From an uncultured Latescibacterota bacterium (lineage in GTDB: Bacteria; Latescibacterota; UBA2968), in the NCBI GenBank assembly GCA_951812755.1, contig OX638329.1, forward strand, positions 3,418,522-3,482,521: a stretch of 64,000 bases of DNA, read 5' to 3'. Each line of letters begins with the position of its first letter. The first letter of the stretch is position 1. The position numbers and the translations under genes are program-made. Below the pieces are notes generated by a model. It was not told where the DNA came from, did no database searches, and was given only the letters and a program-made list of their open reading frames with translations. Below are positions 1 through 9,142 of the stretch, piece after piece.

Positions 1-110
1 GCACGCGCTCCTTTTTCTTCGATGGCTGGCCAGATCTGTTCTTCGCTAAAACGAACAAATTCGGCGTAGTCTTTGCGGTGAACGTGAAATGTGCGGATGG
101 TATAGATCAT
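1..110 (-). CDS. NIPSNAP-like protein, 5' part only (runs off the window)
   Basis: The reverse strand opens with ATG at 110 and reads MIYTIRTFHVHRKDYAEF and on to the window edge, so only about 36 residues are visible. A strong ribosome site, GGAGGAATGA, sits directly before the ATG and fixes the start. The opening pattern, a short beta strand with R-T-F/Y followed by a K/R-rich helix and an F-x-W-P segment, is like NIPSNAP/dimeric alpha-beta barrel proteins, which often accompany catabolic genes. Function is unknown. It lies just downstream of the sulfatase gene on the same strand with about 50 bases between. The family call is inference from a short N-terminus. Confidence 0.5.
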   Translation of the reverse strand, partial: MIYTIRTFHVHRKDYAEFVRFSEEQIWPAIEEKGAR

Positions 111-161
111 TCATTCCTCCAAATTACCAATTCAGCCATATATCATTCCCTGATTAGTTCC

Positions 162-2393
162 TCACCTAAGTTCTACGCATATATCTACAAAATGGATAAC
201 GCCAGTGAATTCAAAAGGTGAAACGCCCGCGATGGGTGAATGTCGGTTGCGACCGACTTCTACACCGCGCATCTTTGACCTGCGTGTGGCGTCTGGAATT
301 TGGATCGAACCGATTGTCTCGCCATCTTCCGTGAGAGTGATGGTTCCTGTGCCATCGTCGGCTGGTTTGAACGCAGCGCCCACGGTAATACGACCATTGG
401 GTAGCGTCGTTGTGGAACGACCCGAGATTGTTTGACCCAGCGCGTTATACACAAAGCACAGTGTGCCATTCTGTATGAATAAAGAAAATCCATCAAGGGA
501 TTTTCCCTGGGCATAGATGACGCCTTCGGTTTCTGGCAGGATCTCAACTTCGGCAGTTAATGACCAGTTTCCCTGTTCCAGTGCGGGCGATTGTTTTGAT
601 GCAATGCGAGCCATTGGCGGAACAAAATGATACGTCAGCGAATCGGGTTCCGCAGTGGTGGGGCGCGGTGGCAGCCCAGAGCGCAGAGGCAAGACGCCAT
701 AGCGTCCGGCTTCTACCCACCATCTATCAATCAGCTTTTTCAGTTGATCTGGCTCGGTCTTTGCGAGGTTATTGGATTGCGAGAAATCTTCATCGAGATA
801 ATACAATTCCCATTCGTCATCATTGTAATCGTCGTCTGGGTCGTGTCTGGTAACGGCCATCCAGCCGTCGAGCCAGAGCGCACGGTTGCCCATCATTTCA
901 AAATACTGAACAGGTTTTTGCGTAGGGCAATCTCTGTCGTCAAAAGTGTAGGCCATGCTCGTTCCCGTAATAGGCATCTGATCGTATCCACGGTAGCACG
1001 ACCGAGGTTGTAAATTGAGTACTTCAAGTATTGTTGGTGTGAGATCTGAAACGAAGTGGAACTGTCCCCTTACACCGCCAGCATCTTTTATAGCTGGGGG
1101 ATAGTGAATGATCATCGGCACGCGTACACCGCCCGCATGTGTATCCTGCTTGTACCATGGCAAGGGTGTGTTGCCCACCTGAGCCCAACCCCAGGGGATA
1201 TCGGTGTAGCTGTGCGGGCTCCCGATGTCATCCAGTTTTTCTTGTATGGCATCGAAATCTTCTTCTGGTAAAGCGCGACCGGTTTTCCCGCCTACGGTCT
1301 GCCCATTGTTTGCGGCATTGCGCAGGGGACTTGGACCAATGTTCATAACACCGTAAGGACCACCGTTTTGGCTGGTGCCGTTATCGGCGGTGAGTACCAG
1401 GAGTGTATTATCCAGTTGATCAATAGCGCGCAGATGTTCGATCAGTCGTCCGATTTGTGCATCCGTATGCTCAAGGAAACCTGCCCATGTTTCCTGCAGC
1501 CGGCACACGAAATTCTTTTCATTCTGGCTCAGTGTTTCCCAGGGCTGTACGCCAGGATTCCTGGGTGGCAGGCGAGTGCCGTCAGGGATAATCCCAAGTT
1601 CGGTTTGCTTTTGAAAATAGCGCTCACGGATAACGTCCCACCCTTCGTCAAAACGACCTTTGTATTTATCGATGTATTCTTTTGGCGCTTGATGTGGGTT
1701 ATGCATAGCACCGGGCGCGAAGTACATGAAGAACGGTGTTTCGGGACGCATGGCCTTGAGGTCATTGACAAACTCGATGGCGTGATCTACCAGATCCTCT
1801 GTGAGGTGATAACCTTCTTCAGGCGTTTTTTGGGGCGATACAGGGTGGTTGTCATAGGTCAGTTCTGGATAAAACTGATCGGTTGCACCGGGTAAGAATC
1901 CGTAGAAGCGATCGAACCCGCGCTGTAATGGCCATTCTTCGCGAGATCCACCAGCTGAGTTTTGTGTACTGGGGTTGAGATGCCATTTGCCCAGGGCAAA
2001 GGTGGCGAAGCCTTCTTCGCTCAGCATCTCTGCCAGGGTTGCCGCGTGTCGGCTCACGCGACTTCGACGGTTGGGAAACCCAGCATCACCGCCATCGACA
2101 ATCGTGGACATACCAACGGCATGGTGGTTACGGCCGGTTAACAGAGATGCTCGGGTCGGGGAACATAGGGGCGTGACATGAAAATTGTTGTACCGCAACC
2201 CGTTTGCTGCGAGGGCGTCCATGTTTGGTGTTTCGATTGTCGAACCATAGCAACCCAGATTGCCGAATCCGGTATCATCCAGAAGAACCACAAGGACGTT
2301 TGAAGCGCCGTCTGACGATGGGGGGGAAAGCCAATCTGGCTCTGAATCCTTGTAGGAGATGCCTATCTTGCCACGAAAATTTGATTCCATCAT
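162..2393 (-). CDS. Arylsulfatase (type I sulfatase)
   Basis: A 743-residue sulfatase of the alkaline-phosphatase superfamily, hydrolysing sulfate esters. The N-terminus carries the metal-binding LLDDTGFGNLGCYG segment (about residues 37-50) and the modification motif C77-S-P-T-R. The cysteine in this motif is converted to formylglycine, the catalytic nucleophile. GKWHL (about residue 135) and TADNG supply further active-site residues. The length and a C-terminal beta-sandwich-like extension after about residue 590 fit the large bacterial arylsulfatases. No signal peptide is evident, so it may be cytoplasmic or exported by an unusual route. It is followed on the same strand by a NIPSNAP-like gene and preceded by a PhyH oxygenase, a catabolic setting. 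Substrate cannot be told from sequence. No anaerobic or FGE maturase gene is in the window. Confidence 0.95.
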   Translation of the reverse strand: MMESNFRGKIGISYKDSEPDWLSPPSSDGASNVLVVLLDDTGFGNLGCYGSTIETPNMDALAANGLRYNNFHVTPLCSPTRASLLTGRNHHAVGMSTIVDGGDAGFPNRRSRVSRHAATLAEMLSEEGFATFALGKWHLNPSTQNSAGGSREEWPLQRGFDRFYGFLPGATDQFYPELTYDNHPVSPQKTPEEGYHLTEDLVDHAIEFVNDLKAMRPETPFFMYFAPGAMHNPHQAPKEYIDKYKGRFDEGWDVIRERYFQKQTELGIIPDGTRLPPRNPGVQPWETLSQNEKNFVCRLQETWAGFLEHTDAQIGRLIEHLRAIDQLDNTLLVLTADNGTSQNGGPYGVMNIGPSPLRNAANNGQTVGGKTGRALPEEDFDAIQEKLDDIGSPHSYTDIPWGWAQVGNTPLPWYKQDTHAGGVRVPMIIHYPPAIKDAGGVRGQFHFVSDLTPTILEVLNLQPRSCYRGYDQMPITGTSMAYTFDDRDCPTQKPVQYFEMMGNRALWLDGWMAVTRHDPDDDYNDDEWELYYLDEDFSQSNNLAKTEPDQLKKLIDRWWVEAGRYGVLPLRSGLPPRPTTAEPDSLTYHFVPPMARIASKQSPALEQGNWSLTAEVEILPETEGVIYAQGKSLDGFSLFIQNGTLCFVYNALGQTISGRSTTTLPNGRITVGAAFKPADDGTGTITLTEDGETIGSIQIPDATRRSKMRGVEVGRNRHSPIAGVSPFEFTGVIHFVDICVELR

Positions 2394-2435
2394 TTTTCCA
2401 CATCTATAGATTGTTTGTCCTGAAGTATAATAACC

Positions 2436-3491
2436 TCAGGCGATTGTTGGCTTGTTGGTCAGCAGTGCTGTTATATCCTTCTGTTCTCTATCATTTAGTT
2501 CATTGAAAATGGGACTCTCCACGAGGCGTTCATACGTGGCTGTGGTGTCGTTTTTGGGCAGAACATCTGGTGCTTGGAACGATTGTAGCATTGCAGCTCT
2601 TTTCTGCTGGCTGCGGTTGATGCCTGTTCGATGCCACATCCTGGCATCGTAGAGGATGACGCTACCACCGGGCGCTTCTATCACATCGGCTTCAGGGCCG
2701 TGATAGGGAAAGCGACTCGCTTGTGTATCGTTCCACTCTGGTGGTGGGGGTGTGTCTGATAGATGTGAGCCCAGTTTAAATGCTGTTGCACCGCGAATCT
2801 TGGTAAAGTCAGATACACAGACATTGCGTTGCATGGCCTTAATGGGTCCCTTTCTGTCGGGAGGCTCATTGCCACCGGTTGACGCCGAATAGGGAAAATC
2901 AGAGTGCCAACCGCCCAGTTTTCTTTTACCATCATCCGGGTACTCGATTCTAAAACCGGGTGGATGCGAGAGGTGTAAATCGTGGGCTCCCATATACTGC
3001 CTGGCCAACCAAATGGAGATGGGCTCAATGGTTGCTCTGGCAACAGAGACACTCTGACAGATCCTGGGTATGTCGGTGTTCATTTCCAAGTGTTCGTAAC
3101 GATCTGTACCGGCGACGCGTTCCATATCTTCTAAAATGTCTGGTGGCAGAATACAGGTCAGACAGACCCACCCTTCGCGCTTTAAGTGTTCGAGATATTC
3201 AGACGGCAATTTTTCAGAGCCGTGGTAGGTAGTGAAGGTCATCTCGTCTGAACCGACAGACAATGTGCAGACATCCTCATCGATATCGGTGGATACATCT
3301 TTACCGGTTGCCACGTGCTTTATGCCTTCTGGTGTGCGATCCCAGATCACGCGATCGTCGGCTTCGTCGTGCAAGGCGAGTTCGCTACTTTCATCAAGGC
3401 CGAGCATAGAACCGTCAGGTGCAATCAGAAATACGAAGTGACGTTTTGGAGGCTCTATCTTTACGACACGCTCGTGAAATTTCTGTTCCAT
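2436..3491 (-). CDS. Phytanoyl-CoA dioxygenase (PhyH) family oxygenase
   Basis: A 351-residue Fe(II)/2-oxoglutarate-dependent oxygenase. The iron facial triad is visible as H196-x-D198 in GGWHSDFPYS and a distal histidine in DARMWHRTG (about residue 287). A downstream arginine in NRSQQKR could bind 2-oxoglutarate. The PhyH fold begins near residue 95. The first 90 residues, rich in short beta-like stretches and acidic turns, are an extra N-terminal segment not typical of the family. The start is set by TAAGGAGTCAGAAA before ATG. The gene sits 42 bases upstream of the sulfatase and probably shares a transcript with it and with the small gene behind it. Substrate unknown. Confidence 0.88.
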   Translation of the reverse strand: MEQKFHERVVKIEPPKRHFVFLIAPDGSMLGLDESSELALHDEADDRVIWDRTPEGIKHVATGKDVSTDIDEDVCTLSVGSDEMTFTTYHGSEKLPSEYLEHLKREGWVCLTCILPPDILEDMERVAGTDRYEHLEMNTDIPRICQSVSVARATIEPISIWLARQYMGAHDLHLSHPPGFRIEYPDDGKRKLGGWHSDFPYSASTGGNEPPDRKGPIKAMQRNVCVSDFTKIRGATAFKLGSHLSDTPPPPEWNDTQASRFPYHGPEADVIEAPGGSVILYDARMWHRTGINRSQQKRAAMLQSFQAPDVLPKNDTTATYERLVESPIFNELNDREQKDITALLTNKPTIA

Positions 3492-3502
3492 TTTCTGACT
3501 CC

Positions 3503-3820
3503 TTAGATATTCTCAAACTGATCCTTCAGATTTACAATCGACTCATCGTGACTTCCCGGTATGGTCAGGTAAAATTTGGAGCCGGTTTTTTTAATGTTTA
3601 ATTTGATCTGGCCGTTATAGTCACGGCTGAGTTTGTCTATGAATTTCTGTGTGAAATCTCTGGATGCAATGAACGTATGGATTTCGCCTTTTGTATCTTC
3701 ACATAACAGAACAAAAGTGCCATACCGGGCTGGAGGAAGCCCGAGAGCCCAACGCCCGGGTGATTTCTCCGAAGCGCTGGCAACACCGAGCAAGTCACCT
3801 TGTTCGGTGCTGTATCTCAC
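3503..3820 (-). CDS. Uncharacterised 105-residue protein, GTG start
   Basis: A 105-residue protein with no family I recognise. It has no signal peptide or membrane segment and is mixed alpha/beta, with a KLNIKKTGSKFYLTIPG strand-rich stretch. No ATG is in frame: an in-frame TAA lies only seven codons before the GTG at 3820, so GTG (or a rarer start just upstream) must be used. The ribosome site is weak (TTTCAAGGGT). It lies between tRNA-Arg and phyH, 11 bases before the latter, and may be the first gene of the phyH-sulfatase unit. Coding status rests on the clean open frame and tight packing. Confidence 0.6.
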   Translation of the reverse strand: MRYSTEQGDLLGVASASEKSPGRWALGLPPARYGTFVLLCEDTKGEIHTFIASRDFTQKFIDKLSRDYNGQIKLNIKKTGSKFYLTIPGSHDESIVNLKDQFENI

Positions 3821-3850
3821 ACCCTTGAAAGGAATGTATTTTTAAAAAAG

Positions 3851-3923
3851 TGCCCCTGGCAGGACTCGAACCTGCGACCAACGGATTAGGAATCCGCTAC
3901 TCTATCCTCTGAGCTACAGGGGC
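3851..3923 (-). tRNA. tRNA-Arg, anticodon CCT
   Basis: A full 73-nt cloverleaf is readable on the minus strand. The acceptor stem is GCCCCTG paired with CAGGGGC plus discriminator A. The D arm is GCTC..GAGT-like, the anticodon arm CGGAT-TCCTAAT-CCG carries CCT (reads AGG), and the T arm contains GGTTCGAGTCC. The CCA end is not encoded. It starts five bases after the apt stop codon on the same strand and may be processed from that transcript. Confidence 0.96.
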
Positions 3924-3928
3924 AAAGA

Positions 3929-4441
3929 TCAATAGTGAATCAGCGTGTGAATGGGCCAATCCCCAAGTTTTTCACGTCCGTTTAAATAGTCCAATTCAAT
4001 AACAAAAGAGATACCGACAATTTCCCCTTTGAGTTCAGATACGAGTTGACACGCAGCGGCCATTGTGCCACCAGTTGCGAGCAAATCATCCACGATAGCG
4101 ACCTTCTGTCCCCCGGCGATTGCGTCTGTGTGTATCTCAATCTTATCTGTTCCGTATTCCAATTCATATTCCGCAGAAATTGTTTCTGACGGTAGCTTGC
4201 CGGGTTTGCGGATCGGTACAAAGCCCACGCCGAGTTCATGCGCGAGTGCAGTTCCAAAAATAAAGCCACGCGACTCGATCCCTACAACGAGATCGACAGC
4301 CCCATTGCGATAGGGTTGTGCCAATTGTTCTATTGTCGCGCGAAGAGCGTCCGAATCGGCAAGCAAAGTCGTAATATCTTTGAACAAGATACCCACTTTG
4401 GGAAAGTCCGGTACCTCGCGAATAAATCCTTTTAAATCCAC
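3929..4441 (-). CDS. apt: Adenine phosphoribosyltransferase
   Basis: Purine salvage enzyme joining adenine and PRPP to give AMP; cytoplasmic. The 170 residues match the family length. The PRPP-binding signature VAIVDDLLATGGTM (about residues 115-128) and the N-terminal MDLKGFIREVPDFPKVGILFKDITTLL-type opening are typical of Apt. The start is GTG at 4441 with GGGAGAAGATA before it. A hairpin repeat element lies immediately upstream, between apt and acyP, and stops about 10 bases before this ribosome site, so expression from the acyP side may pass through it. tRNA-Arg follows at once. Confidence 0.95.
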   Translation of the reverse strand: MDLKGFIREVPDFPKVGILFKDITTLLADSDALRATIEQLAQPYRNGAVDLVVGIESRGFIFGTALAHELGVGFVPIRKPGKLPSETISAEYELEYGTDKIEIHTDAIAGGQKVAIVDDLLATGGTMAAACQLVSELKGEIVGISFVIELDYLNGREKLGDWPIHTLIHY

Positions 4442-4464
4442 TATCTTCTCCCTTAAAATTTATT

Positions 4465-4623
4465 AACTGATGTTACGCAGGTCTGGTGTTTGTGTCATGC
4501 TGAGCGGAGTGGAACGGAGCCGAAGCATCTGTTCCACCTGCGTTGGTAGTAGATTTTTCGACTCCGCTGCGCTCCGCTCAAAATGACAGGCCCATGATAT
4601 TATGCAGGTGCGTAACATCAGTT
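4465..4623. repeat. MITE-like hairpin element, copy 1 (15-bp terminal inverted repeats)
   Basis: The 159-bp element is bounded by perfect 15-bp inverted repeats: AACTGATGTTACGCA at 4465-4479 and its complement at 4609-4623. A second, imperfect inverted repeat is nested inside (TGTCATGCTGAGCGGAG near 4492 against CTCCGCTCAAAATGACA near 4573), so the whole piece can fold into a long hairpin. A second copy of the same terminal repeats with a different core lies at 16830-16891. No open reading frame inside. No clear target duplication at this copy. Confidence 0.8.
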
Positions 4624-4908
4624 ACTAAAAAACCTTATATTAAACGCAACATCCCTGTGGTTCGCAGGTATTTCAACGATCTGACAATCCAGGACGCGAG
4701 ACGCAGGCGGTCCTCGTCTCATCGCTTCTACAAATACATCAACTTGCGCTTCATCTCCCTCTGCTTCGGCCTCAACATCGCCATTGGGTAAATTTTTTAC
4801 CCATCCAACCAGCCCGAGGCGCTCGCCTTCTCGTTGTGTGAAATAGCGGAACCCAACGCCCTGAACCCGTCCGCTGATTATCACGCGAACGCGCTTGATA
4901 TTACCCAT
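4618..4908 (-). CDS. acyP: Acylphosphatase
   Basis: A 96-residue acylphosphatase hydrolysing carboxyl-phosphate bonds. The signature GRVQGVGFRYFTQ (about residues 13-25), with the phosphate-binding arginine, and the GWVKNLPNGDVEAEAEG stretch with the catalytic asparagine are both present. The start is the ATG at 4908, which overlaps the end of the FAD/Fe-S gene by eight bases (ATGGGTAA), so the two are translationally coupled. An upstream ATG in the same frame would add 63 unrelated residues and is rejected. The stop TGA is supplied by the terminal repeat of the hairpin element (aacTGAtg), so the element's insertion may have reset the last residues of the protein. Confidence 0.93.
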   Translation of the reverse strand: MGNIKRVRVIISGRVQGVGFRYFTQREGERLGLVGWVKNLPNGDVEAEAEGDEAQVDVFVEAMRRGPPASRVLDCQIVEIPANHRDVAFNIRFFSN

Positions 4909-7762
4909 CGCCCTTATCCAGGGCATCTGCCAATACCTCGACAGGATGACGGGCAGTGCGCCCAGTGGCGTGCGCAATTTGTTGCCTGCACGACAAACCC
5001 GCTGCGGCAATATCAGTTGTGCCATCTGCGTCGCGAACCACCTGAAGCAGCCGCGACTCGCCCACTTTGAGCGATACGTCGTAGTGCTCGGCTTCATAGC
5101 CGAAAGAACCCGCCATGCCGCAACAACCCGATTGAATGGGCGTCACGCGAAAACCCTCGGGCAATCCCAAAGTGGCCTCAGACGGCCCCATACCCCACAG
5201 GGCTTTCTGATGGCAGTGGCCGTGGAGCAAGATGTCTTTTTTCAGATCGGTAAATGGCACTGCAAATTCGCCCCGCTCGGAAAATGTCTGTACAAACGCT
5301 TCAAAAGTATAAATATTGTCGGCTACGGCACGCACGCGCGGATCGTCAATTAAATCGCAGTATTCATCCGTAAACATCGAAACACACGACGGTTCAAAAC
5401 CCACAATGGGATATCCCTGTTCAGTATATTGGTAGAGATTCTCAATATTAAACAGGGCGTTTTCTTTTACGCGATCGATATAGCCGCTTGAAAGCATCGG
5501 GCGGCCACAACATCGCTTTACGGCCAAAATCACTTCATAACCCGCTGCTTCAAACAAGGCCGTGGCAGCTTTGCCAATTTCGGGATAATTGTAGGTCATG
5601 TACGTATCGGCGAAAAACACGACGCGTTTATTTTTTTGAGGGGCGTTGCGGCGGGCGAACCAGTGTGTAAAAGTCTGACGCGCAAATGGCGGCAGGGATC
5701 GCGCAGGCGCAATCCCAAGACGCTTCATCATCCACTTTGAAATACCCGTCCTGGACAAACGATTGGCAAGGGGTGCAACGAGACATCCGAGTTTGCCCAT
5801 CAATTCCACATTGCCAAACAAAATAGATCGCAACGGTCGCCCGTGTTTGGCGTAATAATGTGCCTTAAATTCATATTTAATTTTAGCCATATCCACATTG
5901 GACGGACACTCGGCTTTGCAAGCCTTGCACTCCAAACAGAGCGCGAGCACATCGTTGATGCGATGATCCGTAAGCCCGCCTTCCCATCGCCCCGAAATCG
6001 CCGCTCGAAGCGCGTTTGCCCGCCCCCGCGTCGAATGTTCTTCTTCCAGAGTCGCCATATAAGACGGACACATCGTGCCCACCAGCTTTTTGCGACACTC
6101 GCCCACCCCATTGCACATTTCAACGGCGCGGTGAAATCCCCCATCGGCAGAAAAATCGAAGTGGGTATTTATCTCGTGCGCGTGATAATCTGCCCCATAA
6201 CGCAAATTTTCGGTCATCATCGGCGCATCGACAATTTTGCCGGGATTCATCAGTCCTTTGGGATCAAAAGCGCGTTTGACCTCCCGAAAAGCTCCGTAAA
6301 GTATTGTGCCAAAGAACGTTTCGTTCCAACAACTCCGAACCAGGCCATCGCCGTGTTCTCCGCTTACGGCACCGCCGTATTTCATCACCAGGTCTCGCAC
6401 GGATTCGGCGATAAATCGCATTTTTGCGATCTCGTCGGCATCCTTGAGATCGACCATTGGTCGAACGTGCAGCAAACCCACGCTGGCATGTGCATAATAA
6501 CCCGCCCGCGTATTGAGCGATTTCACCAGCGCTCCAAACTCGGAAATATAATCGGGCAGCCTTTCTGGCGGAACAGCGGCGTCTTCGACAAAAGCAACGG
6601 GTTTAGAATCGCCCTTTACGCCCATGAGCAAACCCAGCCCCGCCTTGCGCACATTCCAAACATTGGCCTGCTCAGCATCGGAAATAGCACGAGAAAAAGT
6701 ATATTCGAGATTCTGATTTCCCAGCAGCACCTCGAGTTCTTCCAGCTTAGGGACCAGTTCGCCTTCTGAATCGCCGTAGTATTCAACAGCCAGCACAGCC
6801 TCTGGATCACCCTGTACCCACGAACGCATCCTGGACAGTTCCATAGAGCCTTTGGTCTGATCCAGAATCATCTTATCGATCAGTTCTACTGCGGCCGGTT
6901 TCGTTTCTAATATCGGTGCGACGGCCTTCATAGACGCAATCAAGTCGTTAAACTGCACGATGCCCAGCACCTTTGCCTGAGGCAGTGGGATTACCTTGAG
7001 CTTTGCCTCGACAACTGTCGCCAGAGTCCCCTCAGATCCAATGACCATACGAGCGAGATTAAACGGCTGCTTTTTGATAAATTCGTCGAGATTGTACCCG
7101 CCGACCCGCCGCAAAATTTTGGGGTACCGCCGCTCAATTTCTTCCGCATTCTCCCGCGCTATGCGGATTATCTCCCGGTACGCCTGACCTTCGAGGTCTT
7201 GTTGCTCACATTTTTGTTGCACAGCAGGCTCGTCCAACTCCCCCACCGTTATTTCTGTGCCATCGGACAAGATCAAATCGAGTTCTAAAACGTGATCTAT
7301 GGTCTTGCCGTAAATAACCGAATGCGCGCCCGCAGAATTATTGGCCACCATGCCCCCGATTGTCGCGCGGCTGCTGGTCGCCACATCGGGCGCAAATTGC
7401 AATCCGTGTGGTTTGAGAAATGCATTGAGTTCATCGAGCACCACACCAGGCTCGACCCTGACCCAATTTTCATCGGCATTGAAGTCGAGAATGCGATTCA
7501 TATATTTCGACATATCCATCACAATCCCATTGCCCACCACACCGCCAGCAAGCCCGGTGCCACCACCTCGAGGGATGAGTGGTGCCTCGTGTTCATCGGC
7601 GAGATTTATGACATGCAAAACATCCTGCTTGTGTTTGGGCAAAACAACGCCAACAGGCTCAATTTGATACATGCTTGCATCGGTGCTATAAAGAATGCGC
7701 GACATCTTATCAAACCGCACTTCACCCTCAATTTTTTGCATCAACATTCCTGCAAGGTCCAT
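4901..7762 (-). CDS. FAD-binding and (4Fe-4S) oxidoreductase, GlcD/Dld-like fusion
   Basis: A 953-residue 2-hydroxyacid dehydrogenase-type protein (YdiJ-like). Domains in order are: FAD_binding_4 with the LIPRGGGTGLAGG loop (about 55-70); FAD-oxidase C domain (about 210-480) with GEHGDG; an Fe-S region with CNGVGECRKKLVGTMCP and CLECKACKAECP (about 607-618); and a C-terminal CCG module with CCGRP, HGHCHQKALWG and GCCGMAGSFGYE. It likely oxidises D-lactate, glycolate or a related acid and passes electrons to the membrane quinone pool. The start is taken as the ATG at 7762 behind GAGAGG; a TTG two codons upstream is possible. Divergent from the DegT gene; acyP is coupled behind it. Confidence 0.92.
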   Translation of the reverse strand: MDLAGMLMQKIEGEVRFDKMSRILYSTDASMYQIEPVGVVLPKHKQDVLHVINLADEHEAPLIPRGGGTGLAGGVVGNGIVMDMSKYMNRILDFNADENWVRVEPGVVLDELNAFLKPHGLQFAPDVATSSRATIGGMVANNSAGAHSVIYGKTIDHVLELDLILSDGTEITVGELDEPAVQQKCEQQDLEGQAYREIIRIARENAEEIERRYPKILRRVGGYNLDEFIKKQPFNLARMVIGSEGTLATVVEAKLKVIPLPQAKVLGIVQFNDLIASMKAVAPILETKPAAVELIDKMILDQTKGSMELSRMRSWVQGDPEAVLAVEYYGDSEGELVPKLEELEVLLGNQNLEYTFSRAISDAEQANVWNVRKAGLGLLMGVKGDSKPVAFVEDAAVPPERLPDYISEFGALVKSLNTRAGYYAHASVGLLHVRPMVDLKDADEIAKMRFIAESVRDLVMKYGGAVSGEHGDGLVRSCWNETFFGTILYGAFREVKRAFDPKGLMNPGKIVDAPMMTENLRYGADYHAHEINTHFDFSADGGFHRAVEMCNGVGECRKKLVGTMCPSYMATLEEEHSTRGRANALRAAISGRWEGGLTDHRINDVLALCLECKACKAECPSNVDMAKIKYEFKAHYYAKHGRPLRSILFGNVELMGKLGCLVAPLANRLSRTGISKWMMKRLGIAPARSLPPFARQTFTHWFARRNAPQKNKRVVFFADTYMTYNYPEIGKAATALFEAAGYEVILAVKRCCGRPMLSSGYIDRVKENALFNIENLYQYTEQGYPIVGFEPSCVSMFTDEYCDLIDDPRVRAVADNIYTFEAFVQTFSERGEFAVPFTDLKKDILLHGHCHQKALWGMGPSEATLGLPEGFRVTPIQSGCCGMAGSFGYEAEHYDVSLKVGESRLLQVVRDADGTTDIAAAGLSCRQQIAHATGRTARHPVEVLADALDKGDG

Positions 7763-7812
7763 CGTCAATCATCCTCTCTTGATAACTTGACAATCAATCT
7801 ATAAATCGTACC

Positions 7813-7840
7813 TTGAATTGGGATACAAATTAAATATACA
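7813..7840 (+). promoter_or_regulatory. Probable sigma-70-type promoter for the DegT/DUF255 genes
   Basis: TTGAAT (7813-7818) and TATACA (7835-7840) are separated by 16 bases in the 135-bp divergent gap, about 60 bases before the DegT start. Seen by eye only; TTGACA at about 7782 is a competing -35 without a good -10. Confidence 0.45.
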
Positions 7841-7897
7841 TCCCGTCTGACTACGGGTCAAGGCGCGTTGTCTTCAATGTCCAACAAGGAGCTTTAC

Positions 7898-9130
7898 ATG
7901 TCAGAAACACTCGCAATAGATGGTGGCGTTCCCGTGCGCGATACCGAAGCATCGCCGTGGCCGACATGGCCAGACAACACAGAACGGGAATGGGAAGAAG
8001 AAATCGTTCCCATCCTCAAGGAAGTCTATCTCGGTCAGACCGAAGGTCTCCCCGCACCTGTGGGACATCGCTTTGGACAGGCATTTGCCGCCTATTGCGA
8101 TGCGGCTTATGGGGTGATGATGCCCAGCGGAACCACATCTATTGCAGCTGGATTATCTGCCGCGCTCGACCTCGATGGCATGGTTGATGGCGGCGAAGTT
8201 ATCATTCCCAATTACACCTTCATTGCCACAGCAAGCGCGCCTCTCTCGGTGCGGTGCTCTCTTGCCCTGGTCGATATTGATCCGGTGAGTTTTACCATGT
8301 CGCCCGAAGCGACCGAAGCCGCCATCACAGATCAGACCGTCGCGATCCTGCCCGTTCACCTCGGCGGGCACCCGGCAGATATGGATGCACTTAATGAGAT
8401 TGCGAGCAAGCACAACCTCAAAGTCATCGAAGACTGCGCTCAGGCACACGGAGCCGAGCACAAAGGCCGCAAAGTGGGTTCTCTGGGCCATGTGGGGGCA
8501 TTTAGCTTTCAGTCGAGCAAAAATTTGACTTCGGGCGAAGGCGGATGTCTTCTCACCAATGATCGGGACCTCAGAGATCGGGCATGGGCATTCCGCGATG
8601 TGGGGCGACGGCCCGGGGGCGAGCGATGGGAATATCCCCGCCTGGGTTGGAATTATCGCACCTCTGAGTATCTTGCTGGCATTTTATTAAAACGACTGCC
8701 CAAACTCGAAACACAAATCGATTTGCGCAATAAAAATGCGGCTTATCTCAGCAAGGGCCTGGACGAGATTGGCGGATTAGAACCGCCGCGATGGCACCCC
8801 TGGGTTACCCAACACGGCTATCACCTGTATATGATGCGCTACAACAGCGAGGCATTCGGAGGGAAAACACGCGATGAATTTATCGCGGCCTTGCAGGCTG
8901 AAGGCATTCCCTGCACACCTGGCTATCAGCGGCCCTTAACCGATGAAGGCGGTCTCAAAACCGTGATGGATCGACATCCACACTTGATTCGCCGTTTGCC
9001 GTGTCCCCAGGTGGAAGCAATATGCGCCTCCAGTATCTGGTTTTTGCAAAACATGCTGCTGGGCGATCGGGAAGACATGGACAATATTTTAACAGCCGTC
9101 GCCAAAATCAAACGCGCGTTTGCTGCTTGA
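7898..9130 (+). CDS. DegT/DnrJ/EryC1/StrS family PLP-dependent aminotransferase
   Basis: A 410-residue fold-type I PLP enzyme of the sugar-aminotransferase family. The Schiff-base lysine is K208 in SFQSSKNLTSGEGG. The phosphate and ring contacts MPSGTTS (about 75) and IEDCAQAHGA (about 177-186) are in place, and the N-terminal LAIDGGVPVR is typical. The start is the ATG at 7898 behind AAGGAG; an upstream ATG at 7877 lacks a site and is rejected. Such enzymes aminate nucleotide-linked keto sugars, but members in catabolic settings without sugar-nucleotide genes are common and none lie nearby. The DUF255 gene follows after 12 bases, so the two form an operon. Confidence 0.9.
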   Translation: MSETLAIDGGVPVRDTEASPWPTWPDNTEREWEEEIVPILKEVYLGQTEGLPAPVGHRFGQAFAAYCDAAYGVMMPSGTTSIAAGLSAALDLDGMVDGGEVIIPNYTFIATASAPLSVRCSLALVDIDPVSFTMSPEATEAAITDQTVAILPVHLGGHPADMDALNEIASKHNLKVIEDCAQAHGAEHKGRKVGSLGHVGAFSFQSSKNLTSGEGGCLLTNDRDLRDRAWAFRDVGRRPGGERWEYPRLGWNYRTSEYLAGILLKRLPKLETQIDLRNKNAAYLSKGLDEIGGLEPPRWHPWVTQHGYHLYMMRYNSEAFGGKTRDEFIAALQAEGIPCTPGYQRPLTDEGGLKTVMDRHPHLIRRLPCPQVEAICASSIWFLQNMLLGDREDMDNILTAVAKIKRAFAA

Positions 9131-9142
9131 GGGGCTGATGAT

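Noticed and set aside
4618-5097. Longer 159-residue version of acylphosphatase
   Set aside because: The first 63 residues are an out-of-frame reading of the FAD/Fe-S gene end; the family starts at the coupled ATG at 4908.
5843-6769. 308-codon plus-strand open frame
   Set aside because: It lies wholly inside the FAD/Fe-S gene on the other strand, whose domains are unambiguous; a shadow frame.
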